Below are positions 28,010-35,652 of a stretch of 64,000 bases of DNA, piece after piece. Source of the stretch: Akkermansia muciniphila (GTDB taxonomy: Bacteria > Verrucomicrobiota > Verrucomicrobiia > Verrucomicrobiales > Akkermansiaceae); the NCBI GenBank assembly GCA_945901795.1, contig CAMDLP010000001.1, forward strand, positions 1 to 64,000, read 5' to 3'. Both the position numbers and the translations under genes were made by a program. The first letter of the stretch is position 1. Each line of letters opens with the position of its first letter. The notes under the pieces were generated by a model. That model worked only from the letters and a program-made list of their open reading frames with translations. It did not search any database and was not told where the DNA came from.

Positions 28010-28086
28010 CGGGCTGTAGCGCAGTCTGGTAGCGCACCTGCCTGGGGGGCAGGGGGTCGTGGGTTCAAATCCCGCCAGCCCGACCA
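28010..28086 (+). tRNA. tRNA-Pro (anticodon GGG)
   Basis: A complete cloverleaf. The acceptor stem CGGGCTG pairs with CAGCCCG, the discriminator is A28083 and CCA is encoded at 28084-28086. The D arm has GTAGCGCAGTCTGGTAGCGC. The anticodon stem CCTGC/GCAGG encloses the loop CTGGGGG, giving anticodon GGG. The T arm is GTGGGTTCAAATCCCGC. It is divergent from argC. Confidence 0.95.
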
Positions 28087-28440
28087 ATTCATTATCAATG
28101 AGTTGCGATCTAGGAAGGACTCGTTTATACCGTGGCTTATACCAGTCGCGGACGCCTCACTGTTCTGCGCTGGAGCTTACGGACCCTTCCTTGCATTGAC
28201 TGGTGGAAGAAAGTGGTTGGCTATTCAAGCCCCGTATTTTGGCGTTGATTTCATGCCACGAAGCATTTTCGGGTAACCCCTTGATCGTTTCCATTGCTAG
28301 TTCCTTCGTGGACATACGCAAAGATTAGGAGATGTTGAATGCAGTTTAAAGGTGGATATCGGTGGCAACGACGGCCCCCAGCAACGCCGGGTGAGGGTGG
28401 AGAGTAGCAACCCCGGCACGCTATTCCTGCTGAGGCTCCG
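28087..28440. other. Gene-free stretch after tRNA-Pro
   Basis: About 350 bp of lower-GC DNA. The plus frame just after the tRNA reads PVADASLFCAGAYGPFLALT and on to a stop at about 28276, but no start codon or family can be supported. No repeat of the tRNA 3' end that would mark an integration site is seen. Confidence 0.35.
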
Positions 28441-28468
28441 CTTCCGACTGAGACAGTCGGAACACATT
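28441..28468 (-). repeat. 28-nt hairpin repeat, copy B
   Basis: CTTCCGACTGAGACAGTCGG then AACACATT. It is identical to the copy at 57373 and is the reverse-orientation relative of copy A at 16606. The stem TTCCGACTG/CAGTCGGAA differs from copy A by paired changes. It lies just 8 bp after the end of the operon at 28477. Confidence 0.7.
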
Positions 28469-28476
28469 CAAACGCA

Positions 28477-29811
28477 TCACCCCAGGCCGGGGATCTTCCA
28501 GCCTTCGCGGTAATCCCTGCGGACGAATTGATTCGCCTCGGCGAGATCGAACTTCAGTCCCGGACTGTCCCACTTGAGCGTGGCGCCCGGGAAACGCGAA
28601 GCGATGCCGCCCAACAGGATGGCCTCGGTGAGCGGGCCGGCGTAGGAGAAATCCGCCGAGGTCTTGCCGTTGCCGCGGCAGGCTTCGATGAATTGCTCCC
28701 AGTGATCCGCTCCGGTGACGCGCGGCAGCTTGTAGTCCTTGAATTTCTCCTTGGAAAACAGTTCGAGGCGGCTGACGTGCGGGAGCAGCAGCACGCCCTC
28801 GGTGCCGATGAAGATGGAACCCTGATCCGGCAGCGGCTTGCCTTCTAACAAAGCGACGATTTCCGCCGGTGGCCTGGACGCGCCATCATACCAGGTGACG
28901 TTGATGCTTTCACCCTCCGTCATGGGCGTAGGGGCGAAGGAATAGATGACTTTCCCGTCGACCGCCCAGTTCCATGCGTTCGGCACCGGGCCTTCGGAGC
29001 GGACGGAGACGGGCGCGTTGAGTTTGAGGCTCTCGAAAATCGGATCGAGGATGTGGCAGCCCATGTCGCCAAGCGTGCCGGTGCCGAAGTCGAGCCGCTT
29101 GCGCCAGTTTCCCGGATGATAGTATCCGCCGCCGATGAACGGACGATCGGGGCGGACGCCGAGCCACAGGTTCCAGTCGAAACCCTCCGGCACGGGATCG
29201 GTCTTGTCCGGCTTGGCCGTCGGGTCGCCCCATGTCTTGGACGACCATGTGTGGACGTCCTTGATCTTACCGATCGCGCCGTCCTTGATGACCTGCGCGG
29301 CCATCCGGTAATAGACCGAGGAATGGATCTGGATGCCCATTTGCGTGACGACCTTCTTTTCCTTGGCCAGCTCGGTCATGCGGCGGACTTCATGCAGGCT
29401 GTGAGCGAGCGGCTTCTGGCCATAAACGTGCTTGCCCAGTTGCATCGCGCTGACGCCCATGGGTGCGTGCATGTGATCGGGAGTGGATACGTTGACGCTG
29501 TCGATGTTGCCGGCCTCCTTGTCGAGCATCTCCCGCCAGTCCTGATAGAATCGTGCCTTGGGGAATTTCGCGCGTGCCGGGGCCGCCTGGGCGAGGTCCA
29601 CATCGCAGAACGCCACGATCTCGACGTTCTTGCAGTTCGAGATATGCGCGAGGTCGGACTCCGCCATGCCACCCAGACCGAAACAGGCGTGGCGGACCGT
29701 ATTGGAGGCTGGCTGCGCCATCAAACGGGTGGAGATGAAGGGAGCGGTGGCTGCCGTGGTGCCGAGCAGCTTGAGTAGCGAACGGCGAGAGTAGAGAGAC
29801 TGGTTTTTCAT
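28477..29811 (-). CDS. Gfo/Idh/MocA-family oxidoreductase with Tat-type leader (operon gene 5)
   Basis: A 444-aa exported oxidoreductase. The leader has YSRRSLLKLLGTTAATAPFI, a twin-arginine signal. The Rossmann part contains ACFGLGGMAESDLAH, then IVAFCDVDLAQ and VSTPDHMHAP. The catalytic lysine motif is YGQKPLAHS. The C-terminal domain has TGTLGDMGCHILDPIFESL. It is the last gene of a five-gene operon 16 bp after a double DUF1080 gene. It probably oxidises a sugar hydroxyl outside the cytoplasm as part of that pathway. It is not close enough to the other two Gfo/Idh proteins here to be a simple duplicate. Confidence 0.85.
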   Translation of the reverse strand: MKNQSLYSRRSLLKLLGTTAATAPFISTRLMAQPASNTVRHACFGLGGMAESDLAHISNCKNVEIVAFCDVDLAQAAPARAKFPKARFYQDWREMLDKEAGNIDSVNVSTPDHMHAPMGVSAMQLGKHVYGQKPLAHSLHEVRRMTELAKEKKVVTQMGIQIHSSVYYRMAAQVIKDGAIGKIKDVHTWSSKTWGDPTAKPDKTDPVPEGFDWNLWLGVRPDRPFIGGGYYHPGNWRKRLDFGTGTLGDMGCHILDPIFESLKLNAPVSVRSEGPVPNAWNWAVDGKVIYSFAPTPMTEGESINVTWYDGASRPPAEIVALLEGKPLPDQGSIFIGTEGVLLLPHVSRLELFSKEKFKDYKLPRVTGADHWEQFIEACRGNGKTSADFSYAGPLTEAILLGGIASRFPGATLKWDSPGLKFDLAEANQFVRRDYREGWKIPGLG

Positions 29812-29827
29812 GGTGTGTGGTCTTAGT

Positions 29828-31150
29828 TCAGTTGAGTGGTTTGATTGAAATGTTACGGAACATCAAGGGATCACCGTGACCGGCAAAGCCGAAATAACCG
29901 CTTTTCCGGTCCTTTCCCGGATGAGGTTTTTGGTCCAAAAATTCTGTGACCTTGCTCACATCAGCATCGAGAGTTTTGGAGCCGTTGAGTTCCACCTGAA
30001 TGGTGGAGCCTTTGACGGTGACTTCCTGATAGTTCCACTCCCCGGCGGGATATTGATATCCGGTGATGGCTCCAACCATGCCGTAAACCGATCCATGAAC
30101 CTGACGGGGATCCAGTTTGATGCCTGTGACTTTTTCCCATTGTTCGTCGAGCACCTGTAATTCAGTCATGCCATCGTAAGCCGGGTTGCCTTGGCCGGGG
30201 AAGCGAATGGCGAGGCCGTTGTTGCCGCCGGGGTGCAGTTTGAATTCAAAACGCACGATGAAGTCCGCGAACTCGTCCTGGGTGTGGAGTGTGCCGTCTT
30301 TTCCCGGCAGCCACTCGATGGCTGAGTCGGTCACGCGGCATGCATCGGTCGCGCCGGCCCAACCGGAGAAGTCCTTGCCGTTGAAGGCTGGCTTAAATCC
30401 CTCGGGACCAGTTTCGCGCAGCAGCTTGTTAGCCTCGTCGCTGCCGATTTCCCGAATGAAGACATTCTTCCAGGAAATCTCGCCGCCGTGCGTTTGAAGT
30501 TGGATCGGGCCGCGTGCCGGGACCGGTTGCTTGCGGTCGTAGTAATTTTCCATCACCGCGCCATTGACGGTCTGCTGGTCGTTCAACCACACCCAGACCC
30601 GTGAGCCGACCATGATGATGCGGAGCTTGTTCCATTCGCCGAAGGGCTTGTCCACCTTGACGAGCGGATCTTTTCCGGGCGCGCCTGCCGAGTTGTTCCA
30701 CAATCCGCCGGAGCCCTTGTCCGCGCCGATATTAAACTTGGCCGTTTCGGTGGAATCCCAGATCTGCACCTGCGGGCAGCCGCGCAGATAGATGCCGCTG
30801 TCGGCGAGTGGCACCGTCTTGTAGTCCACGAGCAACTCGAAGTTCCCGTAGGATTGATCGGTTGTGAGGAACAGGCCCTTGCCGTCATTGACGAGCACGC
30901 CGTTTTCCACGCGCCAGTGATTCTGGATATCGGCCAGGGAAGCGTCGTGCTTCGCTTTGAACTCGTCAGCTGGCAGCGCGAGATATTTGCGTGGATCCTC
31001 GGTTTCCGCGCCCCACCAGCCGCTCAAGTCGGTGCCGTTGAAGAGCGCGGTGAAACCCTGGGGAGTGGTGTTCTCTGCGGATTGAGCCGGGGTTGCGGAC
31101 ACGAGTGAGGCGGCGCATATCAACGCCAAGGCAAACGGGTGGTTTTTCAT
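29828..31150 (-). CDS. Secreted protein with two DUF1080 (3-keto-disaccharide hydrolase-type) domains (operon gene 4)
   Basis: A 440-aa protein. A signal peptide ends near PAQSAEN. The first DUF1080 (LamG-like jelly roll) domain begins GFTALFNGTDLSGWWG, and a second copy starts near residue 245, GFKPAFNGKDFSGWAGA. Both close with the expected WN...V...G blocks: GEWNKLRIIMVGSRVWVWLN and AGEWNYQEVTVKGSTIQVEL. Related domains (Pfam name 3-keto-disaccharide hydrolase) cleave 3-keto-glycosides made by Gfo/Idh/MocA enzymes. The gene sits between an MFS symporter (22 bp) and a Gfo/Idh/MocA gene (16 bp). Met 31150 starts the signal peptide. Confidence 0.85.
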   Translation of the reverse strand: MKNHPFALALICAASLVSATPAQSAENTTPQGFTALFNGTDLSGWWGAETEDPRKYLALPADEFKAKHDASLADIQNHWRVENGVLVNDGKGLFLTTDQSYGNFELLVDYKTVPLADSGIYLRGCPQVQIWDSTETAKFNIGADKGSGGLWNNSAGAPGKDPLVKVDKPFGEWNKLRIIMVGSRVWVWLNDQQTVNGAVMENYYDRKQPVPARGPIQLQTHGGEISWKNVFIREIGSDEANKLLRETGPEGFKPAFNGKDFSGWAGATDACRVTDSAIEWLPGKDGTLHTQDEFADFIVRFEFKLHPGGNNGLAIRFPGQGNPAYDGMTELQVLDEQWEKVTGIKLDPRQVHGSVYGMVGAITGYQYPAGEWNYQEVTVKGSTIQVELNGSKTLDADVSKVTEFLDQKPHPGKDRKSGYFGFAGHGDPLMFRNISIKPLN

Positions 31151-31172
31151 GATTAGGAATGGATTAGCGGGC

Positions 31173-32573
31173 TCAATGCGGCGTCTTTGTTTCACCCTCG
31201 GCAGGGTCGACATTGTCGCGGAAAAACAGCAGGAAAATCACCGCGATGACGGCTGCCATGCCTGCGGGGAAAAGCCAGTAGTGTTTCCAGTCAGTCATCG
31301 CCTTGGTGACGAGTTCCGGGTTGACGCCCTCGGGGTATCCCTTGCCGAACATGCCGGCCATGGATTCGAGGAACGTGGGCGCGGGCTGGCTGCCTGCGGT
31401 GGCCTTGATGTTTTCCATCAGCGCGGCGTGGTTCACGGGGGCGGCCCCGTAAGCGCCGAGGGTGTTAGGAAGCGGGATGGTGGTGAATGGCAGGTTGCCG
31501 CCGAACGCCATGCGGAAGCCGAAGAACATCCCCAGGCCCTGGGTGAGGAACACCAGCAGGCTCTGCGCCTGGCCGCGGACTTCGGCGGGCGCCTTCTTGT
31601 CGGTGTAGATGAAGCCGGTGACGAAGAAGAAATCGTAACAGATGCCGTGAAGCGCCACGCCCATCAGAAGCATCCACGTCACTTGTTCGGGAGCGCCGAA
31701 GGAGAACAGGACGTAGCGCAGCACCCAGCAGCCCATGCCGACGAGCAACATCAGTTTCACGCCGAGTCTGCGGAAGAAGAACGGGATGAGCAGCATGAAG
31801 ATGATCTCGGACATCTGGCCGAGGGTCATCGTCGATGCGGCTTGTTTGAAACCGGCGGCACCGAGATAGGCGGAGGTTTGCCCGTAGTAGTAGCCGAGCG
31901 GGATGCAGATCAGCGTCGAGCAGATGGCGAACACCAGAAACGACGGGTTTTTCAGCAGTTTGAGCGCGTCCAACATGAACAGCGAACCGATATCGATGGG
32001 CTTGCCTTTGGCGGGCGGCGGCGTGTGGGGAAGCGTGAAGCTATACACGCCCAGCGCGATGCTGGAGGCGGCGGCGATCCAAAAAATGTTCAACGACGCG
32101 GACCATCCGGCGATGCCGAGCGCGAGGCCGGCGACGATCCAGCCGATCGTGCCCCAGACGCGGGCTTTCGGGAACAATTCCTGCGGCAGGTGCGTGAAGG
32201 TGATCGTGTTGCCGAGGCCGAGGGTAGGCATGTAGCAGAGCATGTAGGCGATCATCAACCAGACGATCTGCCCGCCTTTTTCCGCGCCTTGCGGTGCGAT
32301 GATGGCGATGGCGCACATGATCCCGCCGCCTATCAGCATCAGCACACCCATCACGCGCTCGGAGGAGAACAGGCGGTCGGCGATGAGGCCGAGGAAGAGC
32401 GGGGCGAAGATGGCGGCGATCGGCGCGCTTTCGTAAGCACCGCCGATAGATCCGGACAAGCCGTTGTTACCCATCGCGAGGGCGAGCGTGGCGAACCACG
32501 ACCCCCATGCGAAGAACTGGAGGAACATCATCACGGAAAGCCGGATGAGAATGGAGCGCGGGGATGGAGTCAT
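31173..32573 (-). CDS. MFS sugar/nucleoside:H+ symporter-like permease (operon gene 3)
   Basis: A 466-aa protein with about 12 membrane segments. The N-terminus RLSVMMFLQFFAWGSWFATL and the following LGLIADRLFSSERVMGV (cytoplasmic loop motif) match the NupG/XapB nucleoside-symporter branch of the MFS. In Verrucomicrobia and Planctomycetes this branch is often found in sugar-catabolic operons and need not carry nucleosides. It is 13 bp after a Gfo/Idh/MocA gene and 22 bp before the DUF1080 gene, so it probably imports the product or substrate of the pathway. Confidence 0.85.
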   Translation of the reverse strand: MTPSPRSILIRLSVMMFLQFFAWGSWFATLALAMGNNGLSGSIGGAYESAPIAAIFAPLFLGLIADRLFSSERVMGVLMLIGGGIMCAIAIIAPQGAEKGGQIVWLMIAYMLCYMPTLGLGNTITFTHLPQELFPKARVWGTIGWIVAGLALGIAGWSASLNIFWIAAASSIALGVYSFTLPHTPPPAKGKPIDIGSLFMLDALKLLKNPSFLVFAICSTLICIPLGYYYGQTSAYLGAAGFKQAASTMTLGQMSEIIFMLLIPFFFRRLGVKLMLLVGMGCWVLRYVLFSFGAPEQVTWMLLMGVALHGICYDFFFVTGFIYTDKKAPAEVRGQAQSLLVFLTQGLGMFFGFRMAFGGNLPFTTIPLPNTLGAYGAAPVNHAALMENIKATAGSQPAPTFLESMAGMFGKGYPEGVNPELVTKAMTDWKHYWLFPAGMAAVIAVIFLLFFRDNVDPAEGETKTPH

Positions 32574-32586
32574 GGTTGTTTTTGGT

Positions 32587-33624
32587 TCAGAGTTTCACAG
32601 ATGCGCCGCGGCGGATGGATTGTTCCTCGGCTTCGCAAATTTCAAGAGCCGTCACGCCGTCGAGGGCGGTGACAACGGCCGGAGCCTGGCGTTTCGCCAC
32701 GCAGTCGATGATGTAATCGATTTCCTTCGAGTAGCCATCGCCGTCGCCGGTTTCCACCACGCGGGGTTCCTTGCCGGTTTCCGAGACGATCAGGGCGTTA
32801 GCACCGCGGGCCAGATCGAAGTCGATCGTCGCGTTTTCGCAGAGCAGCGTGTAGGACATGTTGAACCCTTGGTTCAGCAACCAGCTTCCTTCGGCGTAAA
32901 CGTTAGGACCTCCCGGATAGTTGTATTGCGTGACGACATGGTTGATGGCTCCGCTTGCGGCGAGCACGCCGGTGGAAAAAACACCCGCGGGGCGGCCGAA
33001 GAGGTGGTTCACGAAATCGGTGTCGTGGATGTGGAGGTCGAACAACGCGCCGCCCAGATCCTGGCCGCCGGAGTAGGTGCCTTGCTGACTCCATCCGGGC
33101 ATCGCGGAATCGCGGCGGAATCTAGCGGTAAGCACTTTGCCGCAGGTTTCTTCCGCCACCGCTTGCTTGAGCCAGCTCCAGCCGGGCCAGAAGCGCATGC
33201 ACATGGCGGGCATCAGGATGCCGGGCGATTTCGCCGCGATTGCTAGAATTTCACGCGCCTCCGCCGAGGTGCGGGCGAGCGGTTTCTCGCAGATGACATG
33301 TTTGCCCGCGTTCAGCGCGGCGATGACCTGCGCGGCGTGCAGCGGCGTCGGCGTGCAAATATCCACCAGCTCCACGTCCGCGTCGGCGAGGAGTTCCTCG
33401 GTCGTGCGGTAAACCTTCACGTCCGGGCCGAGGTCGATGTCGTCAGATTTCGTGATGTTGCCGGAGACTCCGGCGAGCACGCCGTTGACCGGCGCGCGCA
33501 TGGCGTCGCAGACGGCGACCACGCGGGCTTGTGGGTTGGCGAGATAGGCGCGGAGGTGGGTCACGCCCATGAAGCCGAGGCCGACGACGGCCACGTTCAC
33601 GGGTTTTTCGGTGGCGGCGGACAT
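32587..33624 (-). CDS. Cytoplasmic Gfo/Idh/MocA-family oxidoreductase (operon gene 2)
   Basis: A 345-aa inositol-dehydrogenase-like enzyme without an export signal. Rossmann motif VAVVGLGFMGVTHLRAYLAN, then VVAVCDAMRAPV, the catalytic lysine motif CEKPLARTS, and the metal/substrate His region ALFDLHIHDTDFVNHLFG. I chose Met 33624 (MSAATEKPVNVAV). It follows the TIM-barrel gene by 4 bp. Being cytoplasmic, it may reduce or oxidise the imported keto-sugar, unlike the exported relative at the end of the operon. Confidence 0.85.
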   Translation of the reverse strand: MSAATEKPVNVAVVGLGFMGVTHLRAYLANPQARVVAVCDAMRAPVNGVLAGVSGNITKSDDIDLGPDVKVYRTTEELLADADVELVDICTPTPLHAAQVIAALNAGKHVICEKPLARTSAEAREILAIAAKSPGILMPAMCMRFWPGWSWLKQAVAEETCGKVLTARFRRDSAMPGWSQQGTYSGGQDLGGALFDLHIHDTDFVNHLFGRPAGVFSTGVLAASGAINHVVTQYNYPGGPNVYAEGSWLLNQGFNMSYTLLCENATIDFDLARGANALIVSETGKEPRVVETGDGDGYSKEIDYIIDCVAKRQAPAVVTALDGVTALEICEAEEQSIRRGASVKL

Positions 33625-33628
33625 GTTG

Positions 33629-34465
33629 TTAGCGGATGGATTGGAGGACGACTTCCCGCGCGGTGCGGATGTCGGCGACGCGCTGGTCACCGGCTTCGCG
33701 CTCGATCACGATGTCGCCGGTGAAATGGATTTCCGCGAGTGTTGCGAAAAACGCGTGCCAGTCAACCTGCCCGTCGCCGACGGCGACCTCCTCGCCCCAG
33801 GTGCCGGGAACGGCGCTTGCGTTGGCGTCCTTGACGTGCACCTGCCGGATCCACGGCGCGAGCACGCGCACGGCCTCGATGGGGTCGCCCTTGCCGTAGA
33901 GCAGCATGTTGGCGGGGTCGAAATTGACGACCACGTTCGACTGCCGGAGCTCGCCTAACAAAGTCGCCAGTCCGGCCGCGGTTTCCTGGCCGGTTTCCAA
34001 ACCGACGCTGATGTCTGCGGCGGCGAAAATTTCGGCCACGGTCTTGAGGCGGCCGACCATTTTCGCGAAATCCGGGTCCGCCGGATCGTGCGGCACGAAG
34101 CCGGCGTGGAAGGTGACGAGCTTCAAGCCGAGCGCGGTGGCGATTTCCACGGTGGCGCGGATGTTTTCGAGATTCCGGTCCCAAGTCTCATCGGGCGCGA
34201 TCCCGCCGGTCTCGCGGATCGTGTCCAGCGTCGAGTAGTCCTCGCCGACGCAGCCGAACATGCCGGAGATGATTTGGATGCCGGCCTGTTTGAGAATCGC
34301 TTCCGTCCCGCCCCAGACGGCGGGTTCGTCGCGCAGCGGGTCGAGCGCGAGCTGGACGCGGTAAACGCCTGTTTCCTGGAGTTTTCCGGCGAGTTCCTGC
34401 GGGGTGGCCGCTTGCAGCGACCATGAGCAGACGGCGATTCGTTGGGGCAGGGTGAGGGAATTCAT
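33629..34465 (-). CDS. Sugar phosphate isomerase/epimerase-like TIM barrel (operon gene 1)
   Basis: A 278-aa protein of the xylose-isomerase-like AP endonuclease 2 family. It has IAVCSWSLQAATPQELAGKL at the start, KLVTFHAGFVPHDPADPDFA, and the metal-binding acidic/His residues in ISVGLETGQETA, VVNFDPANMLLYGKGDP, IRQVHVKDAN and GDIVIEREAGD. Such enzymes isomerise or epimerise keto-sugars with a divalent metal. It is first in the operon; the 140 bp upstream hold no gene and presumably the promoter. A keto-sugar epimerase fits the predicted 3-keto pathway. Confidence 0.85.
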   Translation of the reverse strand: MNSLTLPQRIAVCSWSLQAATPQELAGKLQETGVYRVQLALDPLRDEPAVWGGTEAILKQAGIQIISGMFGCVGEDYSTLDTIRETGGIAPDETWDRNLENIRATVEIATALGLKLVTFHAGFVPHDPADPDFAKMVGRLKTVAEIFAAADISVGLETGQETAAGLATLLGELRQSNVVVNFDPANMLLYGKGDPIEAVRVLAPWIRQVHVKDANASAVPGTWGEEVAVGDGQVDWHAFFATLAEIHFTGDIVIEREAGDQRVADIRTAREVVLQSIR

Positions 34466-34607
34466 GGAAATTCAACGTGGCTGACGATACGTGCCGGCCG
34501 GACGGACCTTTCACTTCCGGCGGGCACGCGGCGGCTAGGCCTCGTAGCCTGAGCAAGGGGGGCGCGGTCCGCAACTCGTTAGATCCCGCGAGCTCGGTTG
34601 TTTCATA

Positions 34608-35564
34608 TCAGGCAGGGGAAGGGATGCCGTTGCGGAAAGGGTCGGAAGGATTGAAGAGGTAGGAGCTTTCCCCGTTCACCCAGGCGCGGCCGGTGACAAC
34701 GGGGACGACCGGGCCGTCGGTTAGGGCCTCCACGCGGCCGCTGAAGACGGTGTCGAGGATGCCGGCCTGTTTCCAGATCTCGCCGGGGCTGAGTTTTCCG
34801 TCGGCGTGAAGGCAGGCGAGTTTGGCGCTGACGCCGGTGCCGCAGGGCGAGCGGTCGTAGGCTTTGCCGGGGCAGAGCACGAAGTTGCGGCTGTCGGCAA
34901 GCGCGGGGTCCCCAGGCGGGCCGAAGACCTCGACATGGTCGATCTCCGCGCCGTCGTCGCCGGTGACACCTTGTTTTTCGAGCTCTTGGCGGACGAGCCG
35001 GGTGAAATCCATCAGCGCTTCAAGATTTCTGAATTCCACGCGCGGGCCCTGGTTGTCGATGAGGAAAAACCAGTTTCCGCCCCAGGCGATGTCGCCGCGC
35101 ACGATGCCATGGCCGGGGACCTCGACCGCCACACCGGCTTGCTTGCGGTAGCTCGGGACATTCGCCACCTCGACGGAGCCATCCTCGTGCAAAGTGGCCA
35201 CCACCACACCGACGGGGGTGTCGATCCGGTGGGTGCCGGTGCTAATTTTCCCGATGTGGGCGAGCGTCACGACGAGTCCGATGGTGCCGTGGATGCACAT
35301 GTTGAGGGTCGAGTGGTTGTTGAAAAAAATCACGCCGCAGACGCAGTCGGGTTCGGCGGGCTCGCAGATCACGGCACCGACCATCGCGTCGTGGCCGCGG
35401 GGTTCGTTGCAGACGGCGCTGCGCAGCCAGTCGTGATTCTCACGCAGCCGTTTGGATTTTTCCGCCATGGTCCCGCAGCCCAGATCGGGCGCGCCGGAGA
35501 TGACGACCCGGGTAGGTTCACCTTCGGTGTGGGAATCGATAATTTGGAGTGGGGCCTGGTTCAT
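34608..35564 (-). CDS. Proline racemase-family enzyme, probably 4-hydroxyproline epimerase
   Basis: A 318-aa cofactor-independent epimerase. Both catalytic cysteines are present, in NMCIHGTIGL and DRSPCGTGVSAK, which rules out the trans-3-hydroxyproline dehydratase branch, where the second Cys is Thr. The opening IIDSHTEGEPTRVVISG is typical of the family. The first-Cys motif is MCIHG where MCGHG is more usual. With the D-amino-acid dehydrogenase next to it (88 bp upstream), the likely role is conversion of trans-4-hydroxy-L-proline to cis-4-hydroxy-D-proline. Proline or another substrate remains possible. Confidence 0.8.
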   Translation of the reverse strand: MNQAPLQIIDSHTEGEPTRVVISGAPDLGCGTMAEKSKRLRENHDWLRSAVCNEPRGHDAMVGAVICEPAEPDCVCGVIFFNNHSTLNMCIHGTIGLVVTLAHIGKISTGTHRIDTPVGVVVATLHEDGSVEVANVPSYRKQAGVAVEVPGHGIVRGDIAWGGNWFFLIDNQGPRVEFRNLEALMDFTRLVRQELEKQGVTGDDGAEIDHVEVFGPPGDPALADSRNFVLCPGKAYDRSPCGTGVSAKLACLHADGKLSPGEIWKQAGILDTVFSGRVEALTDGPVVPVVTGRAWVNGESSYLFNPSDPFRNGIPSPA

Positions 35565-35602
35565 GATTGCGTTGTTTATATATAGTCACGGTCTTGGCGA
35601 AT

Positions 35603-35632
35603 GTTATAGCGGGAGCTTCCAAACCCGTGCAA
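35603..35632 (-). promoter_or_regulatory. Possible sigma-70-type promoter for the epimerase gene
   Basis: Read on the minus strand, TTGCAC and TATAAC are separated by 18 bp and end 38 bp before the epimerase start. It lies in the 88-bp gap after the dehydrogenase gene. It may allow separate expression; co-transcription is not excluded. Confidence 0.3.
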
Positions 35633-35652
35633 GACCCGCGAGCTGACGTTTC

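Noticed and set aside
28010-28086. tRNA-Pro as an integration site
   Set aside because: No integrase gene and no direct repeat of the tRNA 3' end were found nearby; the XerC/D-type recombinase at 42561 is of the housekeeping size and 14 kb away.
27934-28098. N-terminal extension of argC (SGWRDLNPRPPAPQAGALPD)
   Set aside because: This peptide is the translation of the reverse strand of tRNA-Pro, a common annotation artefact.
31149-32672. 507-codon plus-strand frame opposite the MFS permease
   Set aside because: It is His/Glu/Asp-rich low-complexity translation, the expected mirror of a hydrophobic membrane-protein gene.
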